From the NCBI GenBank assembly GCA_963731035.1, contig CAVSUY010000021.1:1-64000 (forward strand): a DNA stretch of 64,000 bases. Direction: 5' to 3'. A model generated the notes under the pieces. The model was not told where the DNA came from, ran no database searches, and saw nothing but the letters and a program-made list of their open reading frames with translations. Origin of the DNA: JAANXG01 sp963731035 (lineage in GTDB: Bacteria; Pseudomonadota; Gammaproteobacteria; Arenicellales; JAANXG01). This document shows, in pieces, positions 55,145-63,943 of the stretch (positions are counted from its first letter, which is position 1; each line of letters opens with the position of its first letter). The position numbers and the translations under genes were made by a program.

Positions 55145-55687
55145 CTAAGCGTCTGGCATACTCTTCCCCGCAAGCTCAGGGAACAGCTCGGTTTCGAACC
55201 CAAAATGCCGCATGTCCTCGATGCGCATCGGGTACAGCACCCCGTCGATGTGATCCACCTCATGCTGTACCACGCGGGCATGAAATCCCGTCGCCTCGCG
55301 CTCTATGGCATTGCCCTTTGGATCGAAGCCCGAATATCGGATATGGGGCGGCCTGGGCACCAACCCCCGCATCCCCGGTACGCTCAAACACCCCTCCCAA
55401 CCATATTCCCTGTCCTCCGTCAGCACTTCGATACGGGGATTGACCAGCACCGTGGTGGGGACGGGCTCCGCGTCCGGGTAGCGTGGATTGGACTCGATCC
55501 CGAAAACAACCACCCGCTTGAGCACGCCGATCTGCGGCGCCGCCAGGCCCGCGCCGTTGAGAGCCTCCATGGTATCGAACATGTCGCGGATCAGGTCGTC
55601 CAGATCCCCGTCGGGAAGGCTCGCGACCTGCTCGGATCGCTGCAGGAGCCGCGGGTCGCCCATTTTGAGTACACTTCGTACGGTCAT
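55145..55687 (-). CDS. def: Peptide deformylase
   Basis: Removes the N-formyl group from nascent proteins. The 180-aa metalloenzyme has all three motifs: GLAAPQIG, EGCLSVPGM (metal cysteine) and QHEVDHIDG (two metal histidines and the catalytic glutamate). The start at MTVRSVLKMGDPRLL is family-like; an open frame reaching 200 bases further upstream has no homologous residues. It converges on mfd and is divergent from csiV (124 bases). It is not beside fmt, so it may be a second def paralogue. Confidence 0.93.
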   Translation of the reverse strand: MTVRSVLKMGDPRLLQRSEQVASLPDGDLDDLIRDMFDTMEALNGAGLAAPQIGVLKRVVVFGIESNPRYPDAEPVPTTVLVNPRIEVLTEDREYGWEGCLSVPGMRGLVPRPPHIRYSGFDPKGNAIEREATGFHARVVQHEVDHIDGVLYPMRIEDMRHFGFETELFPELAGKSMPDA

Positions 55688-55811
55688 TGTGCTGCCTGTA
55701 CCATTTGTTGAGGATTGCGTTTCCGGGTCGGATTGTATCGTCGGCCGGTCGGCCGATACACCACGCGGCGACCCGGCGCCATGGCTTCTCAACGGTGTAT
55801 AATCGGAGCCG

Positions 55812-56645
55812 ATGTCTCTTCGTAGCGCATTTGCTCTGATCCTGATCTTTCTTGCCGCCGGGCAGGTATGCCTGGCCCAGACCACCCAATCCAGCGATCA
55901 ACCGGACACTCGCAAGAAATATCATGTCGAGGTCATCGCTTTCCACTACCTCGGCCCCGACTCATCGGGCGGCGAGCAGTTCAATCGCATGTGGGTCAAG
56001 GACTATCTGCCCGCGCCGGGCTTCGACGTCGAGCAGTACAACAAGCTGCACGAAACCGTATCCTATACGCGTCTCAGCAATCTCAGCGGCGCCCTGGCAC
56101 GCCTCCAGGCGGATCCCCGATTCTCCGTCATGCTTGCAACGGCATGGGTCCAGCCTCTCCTGGACAAGAACGAGGCCGTGGACGTGCCCCTCGGGAGCTA
56201 CCCGGGCATGGCGCAAGACGCGAATCGGAGTACCGGTCAGGGCCTTGGGCAGGGTGTCGATCAGGGCTTAGGCCAGGACATCGCCCAAAGCGGCAATTCG
56301 GCCTACGGCTCGGGAAGCGGCTTCGGATCCGGTGCACGCATCTCCGGAACGATGACGGTGTTCGGCGACCACTTCCTGTTCGTGAGCCTGAACCTCGAAG
56401 CTGCCCTGCCGCAGAGCGCGGACAGCGGGAACGGTTTCCAGGACACATCCGGTTCAGCCGGGACCGATGCCGCCGATGTTGGCATGGCACCGGTAGACAG
56501 TCGCGTCCGGGTGTTCCACATTTCAGAGAAACGGCGCATCAAGCTCGACGAGGTTCAGTACTTCGACCATCCTTATATCGGCGCCATCGTGTCTGTAACT
56601 CGATACGAGGGCCCCACGCCGGACAACGGCAGCACCAACGAGTAA
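55812..56645 (+). CDS. csiV: CsiV-family peptidoglycan-binding protein
   Basis: Periplasmic protein of 277 aa with a signal peptide (about 1-22, near CLA-QTT). The pattern KKYHVEVIAFHYLG at the start and FHISEKRRIKLDEVQYFDHPYIGAIVSVTRY at the end matches CsiV, known in Vibrio as a peptidoglycan-binding, shape-related protein. The middle carries a low-complexity Gly/Gln/Ser insert (about 137-175) not typical of the family. Pseudomonas has a homologous gene beside mfd (from memory), supporting the call. Confidence 0.8.
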   Translation: MSLRSAFALILIFLAAGQVCLAQTTQSSDQPDTRKKYHVEVIAFHYLGPDSSGGEQFNRMWVKDYLPAPGFDVEQYNKLHETVSYTRLSNLSGALARLQADPRFSVMLATAWVQPLLDKNEAVDVPLGSYPGMAQDANRSTGQGLGQGVDQGLGQDIAQSGNSAYGSGSGFGSGARISGTMTVFGDHFLFVSLNLEAALPQSADSGNGFQDTSGSAGTDAADVGMAPVDSRVRVFHISEKRRIKLDEVQYFDHPYIGAIVSVTRYEGPTPDNGSTNE

Positions 56646-56672
56646 GCCGCCGCGCGCGGCGGAGCTCCCAGG

Positions 56673-56812
56673 GAGTCGTCCCCGATAAGTCGTCACTGGT
56701 GAGTCGTCCCTGGCTGTTTGTCGTCCCTGGTGAGTCGTCCCTGGTGAGTCGTCCCTGGTGAGTCGTCCCTGGTGAGTCGTCCCTGGTGAGTCATCGCTAG
56801 GGAGTCAGGGGT
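56673..56812. repeat. 14-bp tandem repeat array
   Basis: About ten copies of a 14-base unit, consensus GAGTCGTCCCTGGT, starting at 56673, 56687, 56701, 56718 (with a 3-base insertion before it), 56732, 56746, 56760, 56774, 56788 and 56802. The array fills the gap between the convergent csiV and MTIP genes and runs into the last codons of the latter. Outer copies are degenerate, central ones identical. Confidence 0.92.
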
Positions 56813-57573
56813 GGCGGGACCGGGAACACGTCCTCCCGGATGTTCGGGACCGCGGCTTCCAGCAGCACCTCCGCCGTAGAGCGGCCGGCGGCCGACCATC
56901 GCCGTATGGTGTCCATGGAGATGGCGCCGGCCGCCCTGCCGGCCGCCGGGTTCACGACAATAGCCATGGCTGCGTAGGCAATCTGCAGCTCCTTCGCCAG
57001 CGCCGCCTCGGGCATCCCGGTCATGCCGACAACGTCCGCGCCATCGCGCTCCAGTCGATCGATTTCGGCCGAGGTCTCGAATCGCGGGCCCTGGGTGGCC
57101 GCATAGGTCCCCTTGGCGACCACCGAGATTCCGGTTTGCCGCGCGGCTGCCAGGAGATGGTTTCGCAGCGCCTCGCAATAGGGCTCGGTCATGTCGACGT
57201 GGCCCACCGCTTCGTCCTCACCGTCGAAGAACGTATGCGCCCGGCCATAGGTATAGTCAAGGATCTGGTCCGGGATCAGCAATGACCCCGGTGCCGCGGC
57301 GTGGGAGATGCCGCCGACCGTGGCGGTAGCCAGCACCGTGTTGACACCCGCTTCTTTCAGAGCCCGGATGTTTGCCCTGTAGTTGATCCGGTGCGGCGGC
57401 AGGCTGTGGTCGGAGCCATGCCGGGGAATGAACACGATTTCGCACTCTCCAAGCACGCCCCGGAACAGACGCACGGGCCGAGGCGCGTACGGAGTGTCCA
57501 CCTCGACGCTTTCGGTGACGTGGAACCTGTCCCACCGTGCAAATCCGCTGCCACCTATCACCGCAACCGTCAT
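56797..57573 (-). CDS. S-methyl-5'-thioinosine phosphorylase / MTA phosphorylase family
   Basis: Phosphorolysis of a methylthio-nucleoside in polyamine by-product salvage. 258 aa with the PNP-family phosphate-binding IGGSGFAR (6-13), FIPRHGSDHSLPPHRINYRANI and GTYAATQGPRFET, VVGMTGMPEAALAKEL. The closest remembered relative is PA3004 of Pseudomonas, a methylthioinosine phosphorylase; MTA or guanosine substrates cannot be excluded. The last codons (PPPLTP) lie in the 14-bp tandem array, so the C-terminus may vary between strains. Confidence 0.88.
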   Translation of the reverse strand: MTVAVIGGSGFARWDRFHVTESVEVDTPYAPRPVRLFRGVLGECEIVFIPRHGSDHSLPPHRINYRANIRALKEAGVNTVLATATVGGISHAAAPGSLLIPDQILDYTYGRAHTFFDGEDEAVGHVDMTEPYCEALRNHLLAAARQTGISVVAKGTYAATQGPRFETSAEIDRLERDGADVVGMTGMPEAALAKELQIAYAAMAIVVNPAAGRAAGAISMDTIRRWSAAGRSTAEVLLEAAVPNIREDVFPVPPPLTP

Positions 57574-57612
57574 GGATCGACAGATGCCGTCAGCGTCCGA
57601 TCACGGGGCCGC

Positions 57613-59028
57613 TCACGTCCGCCCGTAATCGTCCTTGAGCCGTTCTATGTCGGACTCGTCCAGCCAGCCCCCCGTCTGCACCTCCACGATCACCAGATCC
57701 TCTTGTCCCCGGTTGGTCAGCTTGTGCACCGCCCGGCAGGGGATGTCGGTGGATTCGTTCTGCTTGAGGATGTACTCCTCGTCATCCCGGACTACACAGG
57801 CCTCGCCCCGCACCACCACCCAGTGCTCCGACCGGTGAAAGTGCCTTTGCAGAGAAATGCTGGCGCCGGGTTTGATGGTCAGGCGCTTGACGTGGAAACC
57901 GTCGCCCTTGTCGAGGTCTTCATACGAGCCCCACGGCCTGAACACCCGGGTGTGGTAGTCCGCTTCCGGAGCCTCAATGGATTTCAACATTTTCACGACC
58001 TGCCTGACGTCCTGATCGTCGTCCGCCGTCGATACGAGGACCGCGTCCTTGGTCTCCACCACCACCGCGTTCTTGAGTCCGACACCCACCACGAGCCGGT
58101 CCGACGCAAATATGAGGCTGTCGGTGACGTTATGCAGTCGCACGTTTCCTCTGACCGCGTTGCCGTCGCCGTCCCGCTCGTCGGCATCCGCCAGGCCGGT
58201 CCACGATCCGATATCGCTCCAGTCGCCCCCATGAGGCACCACCACGGACTTATCAGTCCTTTCCATCACGGCGTAGTCGACCGAGATCGACGGTGCTTCC
58301 CCGTAGGAAGTCCCCGCGCTGCAGAAGCCGTAGTCGTTCACGGCCTCCTTCCAGGCCTTCGTGCAGGCATTCAGAACAGCCGGATCGTACTTGCCCAGTT
58401 CCTCCAGGTAGGACTCGGCGGTGAACAGGAACATGCCGCTGTTCCAGGAATAGCTGCCTTCCCCAGCGAACCGGGAAGCGGTTTCCAGGTCGGGCTTCTC
58501 GACAAAGCGCTCGACCCGAAAGCAGCCCTCGGGAAGCCCGGCCTCCGCCGTGGCGCTGCGCTTGATATAGCCGTAGCCGGTCGCCGGGCAGGTGGGCGTA
58601 ATGCCCAGGGTCACGATATATCCCGCTTCAGCCGCGGCTTCGGCGGTGGCCAGTGTCTCGTGGAAGGACGCCTCGTCGACGATCAGGTGGTCGGAAGGCG
58701 CCACCAGCATCACCGCGCCGGGGTCAGTCTCGGCCAGGTGGAGTGCGGCCAGCGCGATGGCGGGTGCGGTGTTGCGTGCAACAGGCTCCAGAATGATGGC
58801 TCGCTGATCGACCTCGATGGCGTCCAGCTGTTCGGCCACCAGGAACCTATACTCGTCGTTGGTGAGTACCACAACCTCGCGCGAGCCGCCGGGGGGACAC
58901 CTGAGGACCGTCTGCTGAAACAGCGACAAGTGTCCGGTCAGCGCATGAAACTGCTTGGGGAAATAGTGGCGGGAAACCGGCCACAGCCGCGTGCCGCTTC
59001 CTCCACACAGGATGACCGGAACAATCAT
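57613..59028 (-). CDS. manC: Mannose-1-phosphate guanylyltransferase / mannose-6-phosphate isomerase
   Basis: Bifunctional enzyme for GDP-mannose supply, 471 aa. N-terminal nucleotidyltransferase: LCGGSGTRLWPVSRHYFPKQF (signature L-x-GGxGTRLWP-x4-PKQ), then a C-terminal cupin with PWGSYEDLDKG and IKPGASISLQRHFHRSEHW, the type II phosphomannose isomerase motif. ATG at 59028 gives MIVPVILCGG; a TTG two codons upstream is the alternative. No GDP-mannose dehydratase or phosphomannomutase is in view. It lies 275 bases downstream of the WbpM-like gene, behind a long inverted repeat. Confidence 0.93.
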   Translation of the reverse strand: MIVPVILCGGSGTRLWPVSRHYFPKQFHALTGHLSLFQQTVLRCPPGGSREVVVLTNDEYRFLVAEQLDAIEVDQRAIILEPVARNTAPAIALAALHLAETDPGAVMLVAPSDHLIVDEASFHETLATAEAAAEAGYIVTLGITPTCPATGYGYIKRSATAEAGLPEGCFRVERFVEKPDLETASRFAGEGSYSWNSGMFLFTAESYLEELGKYDPAVLNACTKAWKEAVNDYGFCSAGTSYGEAPSISVDYAVMERTDKSVVVPHGGDWSDIGSWTGLADADERDGDGNAVRGNVRLHNVTDSLIFASDRLVVGVGLKNAVVVETKDAVLVSTADDDQDVRQVVKMLKSIEAPEADYHTRVFRPWGSYEDLDKGDGFHVKRLTIKPGASISLQRHFHRSEHWVVVRGEACVVRDDEEYILKQNESTDIPCRAVHKLTNRGQEDLVIVEVQTGGWLDESDIERLKDDYGRT

Positions 59029-59105
59029 CGGCAACTACGTTTCGTTTTCCACATCAGCGATTTAACAAACAGTGATGGCCGCCGTGGTGCTGGTGTACCC
59101 CGCCA

Positions 59106-59125
59106 GAAATGATGCAAATCATTTC
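59106..59125. promoter_or_regulatory. Perfect dyad GAAATGAT-GCAA-ATCATTTC
   Basis: A 20-bp palindrome with 8-bp arms, about 80 bases upstream of the manC start on the minus strand. It has the form of a dimeric repressor site; it shares ATGAT/ATCAT half-sites with Fur-type boxes but does not match the Fur consensus well. No neighbouring regulator gene suggests an identity. Confidence 0.45.
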
Positions 59126-59159
59126 AGGCTGAGAATGATGGTGGCCCCGATCCGCAAAC

Positions 59160-59228
59160 GGGCGCCGCCGGGGTCTTTTTCAGCCGCTCCCCGATACTCG
59201 CTTGGTGAAAAAGACCCCGGCGGCGCCC
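59160..59228. repeat. Perfect 23-bp inverted repeat upstream of manC
   Basis: Arms 59160-59182 (GGGCGCCGCCGGGGTC then TTTTTCA) and 59206-59228 are perfectly complementary over 23 bp, with a 23-base loop. The outer arm is GC-only and the inner end AT, the reverse of an intrinsic terminator. It lies in the 275-base gap between the dehydratase and manC genes. Confidence 0.9.
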
Positions 59229-59303
59229 TGTCGATGCTCTATCCAACAATCCAACCCGGATCGGCCAGCCGCCGATAAGTTACCGACTGTTTGACGGGGT
59301 ACA

Positions 59304-61200
59304 CTAGGAAGCCTGTATGTTTCTCGACTCGAGCTTCACTGGTCCGTCCCCCGCATAGTCCGGGACCAAGTGGCAAACGAGGTTCTTGATCTCCGCCGTG
59401 TCGTACTGGTCCACGGCCTTCGCGATCCGCTCCACGATGGGGCTGACCACCTTCCAGTCCATTTCCGGGCCTTCCGCCAGGTTGATTTTGTCGTGAGCGG
59501 TCTTCCTCGACACCTCGTCGGGATAGAACAGCTCTTCATGGAGCTTCTCCCCAGGCCTGAGCCCCGTATACACCAGCTTGATGTCCTCTCCGGGAACCAT
59601 GCCGGACAGCTTGATCATCTCCTGGGCGAGGAATGACACCTTGATGGGCTTGCCCATATCCAGGATAAAGATCTCTCCGCCCGCGCCGACGGCGCAGGAC
59701 TCCATGATCAGTTGGGCCGCCTCCGTGATGGTCATGAAGTAGCGGGTCATTTCCCTGTGGGTGACGGTCACCGGGCCGCCGCGTTTGATCTGCTCCTCGA
59801 ACAAGGGCACCACGCTGCCCGCCGAACCCAGCACATTGCCGAATCGCACCGTTATGAACCGGGTTTTCGACTGCCGGTCCAATGCCTGGCAATAGATCTC
59901 CGCCACCCGCTTGGAGGCCCCCATCAGGCTCGCCGGCCGGACCGCCTTGTCGGTCGAAATCAGTACGAATGCCTCGCAGTGCTGCGCGTGGGCGCCCTGG
60001 GAAACATTGGCCGTGCCGACGATGTTGTTCCGGACCGCTTCTCTGGCCTGCCCTTCCAGCATCGGCACGTGCTTGTACGCCGCCGCGTGAAACACCACCT
60101 CGGGCGCCAGTCGGCTGAAGGTGTTGGAAATGGCGGCGCGGTCACAGACGTCACCCAGCACCACGTGCACGGGAATGGAACGATATTGTTCCTTCAGCTC
60201 GCGTTCTATGGTGTAGAGGTTGAACTCGTTCTGCTCGAACAGGATCAGCGCACCCGGGCGGGTCCGTGCCAGCTGGCGGCAGAGCTCACTGCCTATGGAT
60301 CCGCCGGCGCCAGTCACCAGTATGCGCTTGCCGGCAAGCCCGCCGTCGATTCTCTTCCAGTTCAAGGCGATGGGCTCGCGGCCGAGCAGGTCGTCGATGC
60401 GGACCTGCCTGACATCCTTGATACTGACATAGCCGCTCACCACGTCGTTGACCGTGGGCAGTGTGCGGAAAGTCACCCCCGTCTTTTCGCAGATCGACAC
60501 GATCCGCTGCATCTGGCGATCGGTGGCGCTCGGAACCGCGATCAGTATCAGGTCGACGTTCCACCGCTCGCACAGGGTGGGCAAATCGCCGCAGCCGCCG
60601 GCGACCCGTATCCCCTGCACATCCTTGCCGACCTTGGCGGGATCGTCGTCCACGAAGGCGATGGCCTCATGGGTGCGTTCCGGGTTGCGGTTGATGTCTC
60701 TCACGACCTGCTCACCCGCGACTCCCGCTCCCACCACTATGGCCTTGCCGGCCACCTTGGGGTGAAACTGGCGATCCTTGAGCAGCCGGTAGGCGACCCG
60801 GGAGCTGCACAGAATGGCGATGGCTATGAAAGCCATAGAACACGAACACCGAGCGGGGAACGAGCTCGAGCCGGGTATACAGGAATACGACCGCCGCGAT
60901 CAACAGCGTACCCGCGGTCACCCCCTTGAGGATGCGAATCAGGTCGGGAAGGGACGTGAATCGCCAGACCCCGCGATGAGCGCCCACGGCCACCAGGCAG
61001 ACGCCCTGCACAATGATGACGATCGGCAGGAGATGCTCGGCTTGAACCAGGAACACATCGGGGATGCCGCCGAGCATATTGAAGCGGATCCAGTATGCAC
61101 CGATCCAGGCAACGGCGACGACGGCGAGATCGTGGAGCAGGACCCACCATCGATAGCGGACCGCCTTGAAGTGCTGGAAAACGGCGCCGAGGAACTCCAT
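59304..61200 (-). CDS. WbpM/CapD-like UDP-sugar 4,6-dehydratase, frame broken by one base
   Basis: Membrane-bound nucleotide-sugar dehydratase for glycan precursors. The N-terminal part (from ATG 61200) holds the membrane domain (RWWVLLHDLAVVAVAWIGAYWI; GAHRGVWRFTSLPDLIRILK) and runs to LVPRSVFVFYG. The frame then jumps at about 60833; AIAILCSSRVAYRLLKDRQF continues in the next frame, with GAGVAGEQVV, TGAGGSIGSELCRQLAR, SADK-type STDKAVRPASLMGASKR (catalytic region) and the C-terminal block to 59304. Removing one C of the pair at 60833-60834 restores a single protein of about 630 aa. Either a sequence error or a recent mutation. Confidence 0.85.
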
Positions 61201-61211
61201 CAATTGCTGCC

Positions 61212-62231
61212 TCACTGCTGTCGGGCTTCTCGTTTCTTGACCAGGAGCATGGCGCCGAGCAGCACCAGCAGGGACAAAACCAGCCACAGTCCACGCGGAC
61301 CGTTTCGGCCCATTTCCAGCGACGCCAGCACACTCATAATCATGGACAGCAATAATACCATGACGGTTACCGACGAATGCGCCATCCCGCTTCGCGTCGC
61401 CCGCTGGTAGAGATGCTCCTTGTGTGCCTGCCATATCTTCTCGCCCCTCAGGGCGCGCCGGACGAGCGTGTATCCGGCGTCGGCGATGAACACCGCGTAC
61501 AGCAGTACGAAGGCGCTCAGCGGCACGTCATAGGTGCGCTGTCCGATAATGCCCGCCGCCGCCAGGACACCGCCGATCATCATGCTTCCGGCATCCCCCA
61601 GGAAGATCCTGGCCGGCGCCCAGTTCCATACCAGGAATCCCAGACAGACGGCCATCAACCCGTAGAGGAACAGGGACACGCCGTTGTTGCCGCCGAGCAG
61701 CACGAACCATACCCCCACGACGCACGCACACAAGGCCCCATATCCTCCCGCCAGCCCGTCGATACCGTCCATGAAGTTGTAGATATTGACGAACGCGACG
61801 ATCCACAGGATGGAGAAGACCGTGGTCAGCCAGGGGATATCGATTACCACGCCGAACAGATCAAGGCGCGAGAACGCACCGAAGGTAGCCACGAAGAAGA
61901 CCGCGGCGGCAAACTGCGCCATGAGCTTGTGCAGCCAGGCCACGTTGTGGATGTCGTCCATCAGCCCCAGCAGGGAAAACGCAGCCATCAGTATCAGCAG
62001 CTCCGGCCCCGGACTCATGCCCCCAAGCCACAGCACCAGCCACAGCACGGCCAGCACGGCGGACAACGCGATACCGCCGCCCGTCACCGTCGCTTCATGG
62101 TGCAGGCTTCGATCGTTGGGCGAGGCCACGACCCGCCGTCGCTCCAGCCAGCCCCTGACCAGCCAGGTTGCCGCCACTGAGGCGGTGAAAGAGCCCAGGA
62201 CGGTCATCGCCGTTGCCACCGCCGGGTTCAT
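61212..62231 (-). CDS. WecA/WbpL-type undecaprenyl-phosphate glycosyl-1-phosphate transferase
   Basis: Second polyprenol-phosphate transferase of the window, 339 aa, about ten hydrophobic segments. Motifs: LMDDIHNVAWLHKL, YNFMDGIDGLAGGYG, FLGDAGSMMIGG and AHKEHLYQRATRSG, the last replacing the HxxH of WecA and typical of WbpL/WbcO-like enzymes that use FucNAc or QuiNAc-type sugars. Together with the WbpM-like gene 11 bases downstream it suggests initiation of an O-antigen with a 6-deoxy-amino sugar. The ATG overlaps the epimerase stop by 4 bases. Confidence 0.9.
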   Translation of the reverse strand: MNPAVATAMTVLGSFTASVAATWLVRGWLERRRVVASPNDRSLHHEATVTGGGIALSAVLAVLWLVLWLGGMSPGPELLILMAAFSLLGLMDDIHNVAWLHKLMAQFAAAVFFVATFGAFSRLDLFGVVIDIPWLTTVFSILWIVAFVNIYNFMDGIDGLAGGYGALCACVVGVWFVLLGGNNGVSLFLYGLMAVCLGFLVWNWAPARIFLGDAGSMMIGGVLAAAGIIGQRTYDVPLSAFVLLYAVFIADAGYTLVRRALRGEKIWQAHKEHLYQRATRSGMAHSSVTVMVLLLSMIMSVLASLEMGRNGPRGLWLVLSLLVLLGAMLLVKKREARQQ

Positions 62232-63076
62232 GCCGTGGGAAGGTCCTTTTCCGGATGCAGCAGAAAGCCTTCGGGCGAGAATCCGAAGTCGTCCCGCGCC
62301 GAACTCGTATCGAATGCCATGTCCTGGTTCATCCGCTCCGCCATGGAGGCGGTCAGACCCGTTCCCAGCAGACCCGAGGCGGCCAGCAACAGTTTGTACA
62401 GCCGCGTGGGAAGGCCGGCGATTCGCACCGGCCTGTCAAGGGCTTCGAAGATTCGCTTCACCATCGCGCGGTAGCCGAGGGTCTCGCCCCCGGCGATGTG
62501 GTAGGTCTTGCCGAAGGTTCGCGTCTCTTCCAGGACCGCCCCGGCAGCCGTCGCCGCGTCGGCGGCGTGGATCGGCTGCCGCTTCCCTGCGGCGGCGCCG
62601 GCGACCGGGAAAAAGCCGTACCTGAGGATGAACCGCGCTATGGTGGTGATGTTTTCATCCCGACCGTAGCCGTAGATCATGGTTGGACGGAATATCGTCG
62701 TCGCCAGGTTCAGCCGGTCCGACTCTTCGCGGACGGCGAGCTCGGCTTTGTCGAGGCGCCCGGCGAGCTCCCTGTCGGCGCCGCTGGCGCTCGAACGCTT
62801 GGTCAGCACGCTCGTGGAACTGTAACACACCACTCTGCGGGTTCCTTCCGCCGCAAGCGCCGGCAGATGCCGCGGCAGCAGCCACAGGGGTGCCGCGTGC
62901 ACCACGCTTTGGAAACCGCGCCCGGGCTGCGGAGGGGGCTGGTTCATATCCCATTCGAACCAGTCGGCGGTTCTCGCGCTCCTGCCCGCCGGCACCACTT
63001 CGAATCCCAGGGCCGCAAGGCTTTCGAGCAATGGCTGACCCACCAGCCCACCGGCACCGGTCACCAGGATGCTCAC
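62228..63076 (-). CDS. NAD-dependent sugar epimerase/dehydratase (SDR)
   Basis: 282-aa extended SDR: SILVTGAGGLVGQPLLESL (NAD motif GxxGxxG), then SSTSVLTKRSS, a YGYGRDENI block, and HIAGGETLGYRAMVKRIFE. The usual Y-x3-K pair is not evident after SSTSV (GRLDKAEL follows), so it may be a reductase of WbpK/WbpV kind with an altered site. The GTG start overlaps the glycosyltransferase stop (GTGA). A continuous open frame joins it to the upstream glycosyltransferase, but only because that gene is frameshifted. Confidence 0.8.
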   Translation of the reverse strand: MSILVTGAGGLVGQPLLESLAALGFEVVPAGRSARTADWFEWDMNQPPPQPGRGFQSVVHAAPLWLLPRHLPALAAEGTRRVVCYSSTSVLTKRSSASGADRELAGRLDKAELAVREESDRLNLATTIFRPTMIYGYGRDENITTIARFILRYGFFPVAGAAAGKRQPIHAADAATAAGAVLEETRTFGKTYHIAGGETLGYRAMVKRIFEALDRPVRIAGLPTRLYKLLLAASGLLGTGLTASMAERMNQDMAFDTSSARDDFGFSPEGFLLHPEKDLPTA

Positions 63077-63943
63077 CGGCCCTTGACCAGACTCCAGGCC
63101 ATCAACCCAACGCAGCGGGCGTAGATGCCCGCATACACCAGAGCCGAGAAGGTCGCCGGATAGTTCTTTTGATAGTGCTTGCGGTAGAACCGGGCCATTC
63201 CCCGATGCAGGTGCCAGACCACTCTCGGACCGCGCCCGCTTCCCCCTTTCAGGTGGACCGCGCCGGCGGAGGGTACGTAGGCGACCTGGTACCCCGCGTC
63301 CCAGAACCGCCTGCACCAGTCGAGATCCTCGCAATGCATGAAGTAGCCCTCGTCCAGCAGGCCCACCCGGGGCAGGGCCGCCCCCCGAACAAACATCAAC
63401 GCGCCGGATATCGCCTCCGCCGGTCCGGCGCCCCCGCCGGGCGGCTCCCGCGAGGCCAGGTCGAAGTCGGACAGAGACGCCACCCACCTGCAGGTGATGA
63501 AGCCCAAGGGTCCGCGCCAGTGAGCTCCAGGGTGTGGGGAATCGGCGTTTGCTGGTCTTCTGAATCGTCCCGTCCGGGTTCTTCAGGGCGCCGCCGGCCA
63601 GGCCCACCTCCGGGTTGCCCTCCATGTATTCGACGAATTCCCGGATCGCATCCTCTTCGAGAACGCAGTCGGGATTCATCAACAGATAATACTGCGCGCC
63701 GCCCTGGCGGAGGATCTGATTGTTTGCCTTCGCGAAACCCAGGTTCCGCTCATTGAGAGCGATGGACACCCTCCCCTTGTAAGCGGGGTCTTCTTGAATG
63801 GATCCGGCACTGTCATCGGCAGACGCATTGTCGACGATCTCCACGGTCGGCTTGACGGAACCGGCCAGCAACGAATCGACGGCGCGCCGGAGAAGAGCAC
63901 CGGTGTTGTAGTTGACGACTATCGCGACGACGCCCGGCTTCAT
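63073..63943 (-). CDS. Family 2 glycosyltransferase, frame broken by one base
   Basis: GT-A glycosyltransferase of the rhamnosyltransferase type. From ATG 63943: VAIVVNYNTGALLRRAVDSL, VEIVDNASADDSAGS, LGFAKANNQIL and LLMNPDCVLEEDA (DxD-like). The frame is good to SLARTLGLHHLQ, then shifts near 63483 (an extra G in GGG); continuation SDFDLASREP, AEAISGALMFVRG, GYFMHCEDLDWCRRFWDAGYQVAYVP and HYQKNYPATFSALVYAGIY lies in the next frame to 63073. Restored, it would be about 289 aa. The first gene of this block in view; the 57 bases beyond hold nothing recognisable. Confidence 0.83.

Noticed and set aside
55688..55885. N-terminal extension of peptide deformylase (66 residues)
   Set aside because: Not homologous to deformylases and crosses the csiV promoter region and start; the family start is at 55687.
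56673..56812. CRISPR array
   Set aside because: The 14-bp units are contiguous with no unique spacers, and no cas genes are present.
59160..59228. Rho-independent terminator
   Set aside because: The T-run is inside the stem next to the loop, not after the stem, so it lacks the U-tract needed for intrinsic termination.
62228..63943. A 571-residue glycosyltransferase-epimerase fusion
   Set aside because: The middle third is a wrong-frame translation created by the one-base shift near 63483; correct frames give two genes with a GTGA overlap.
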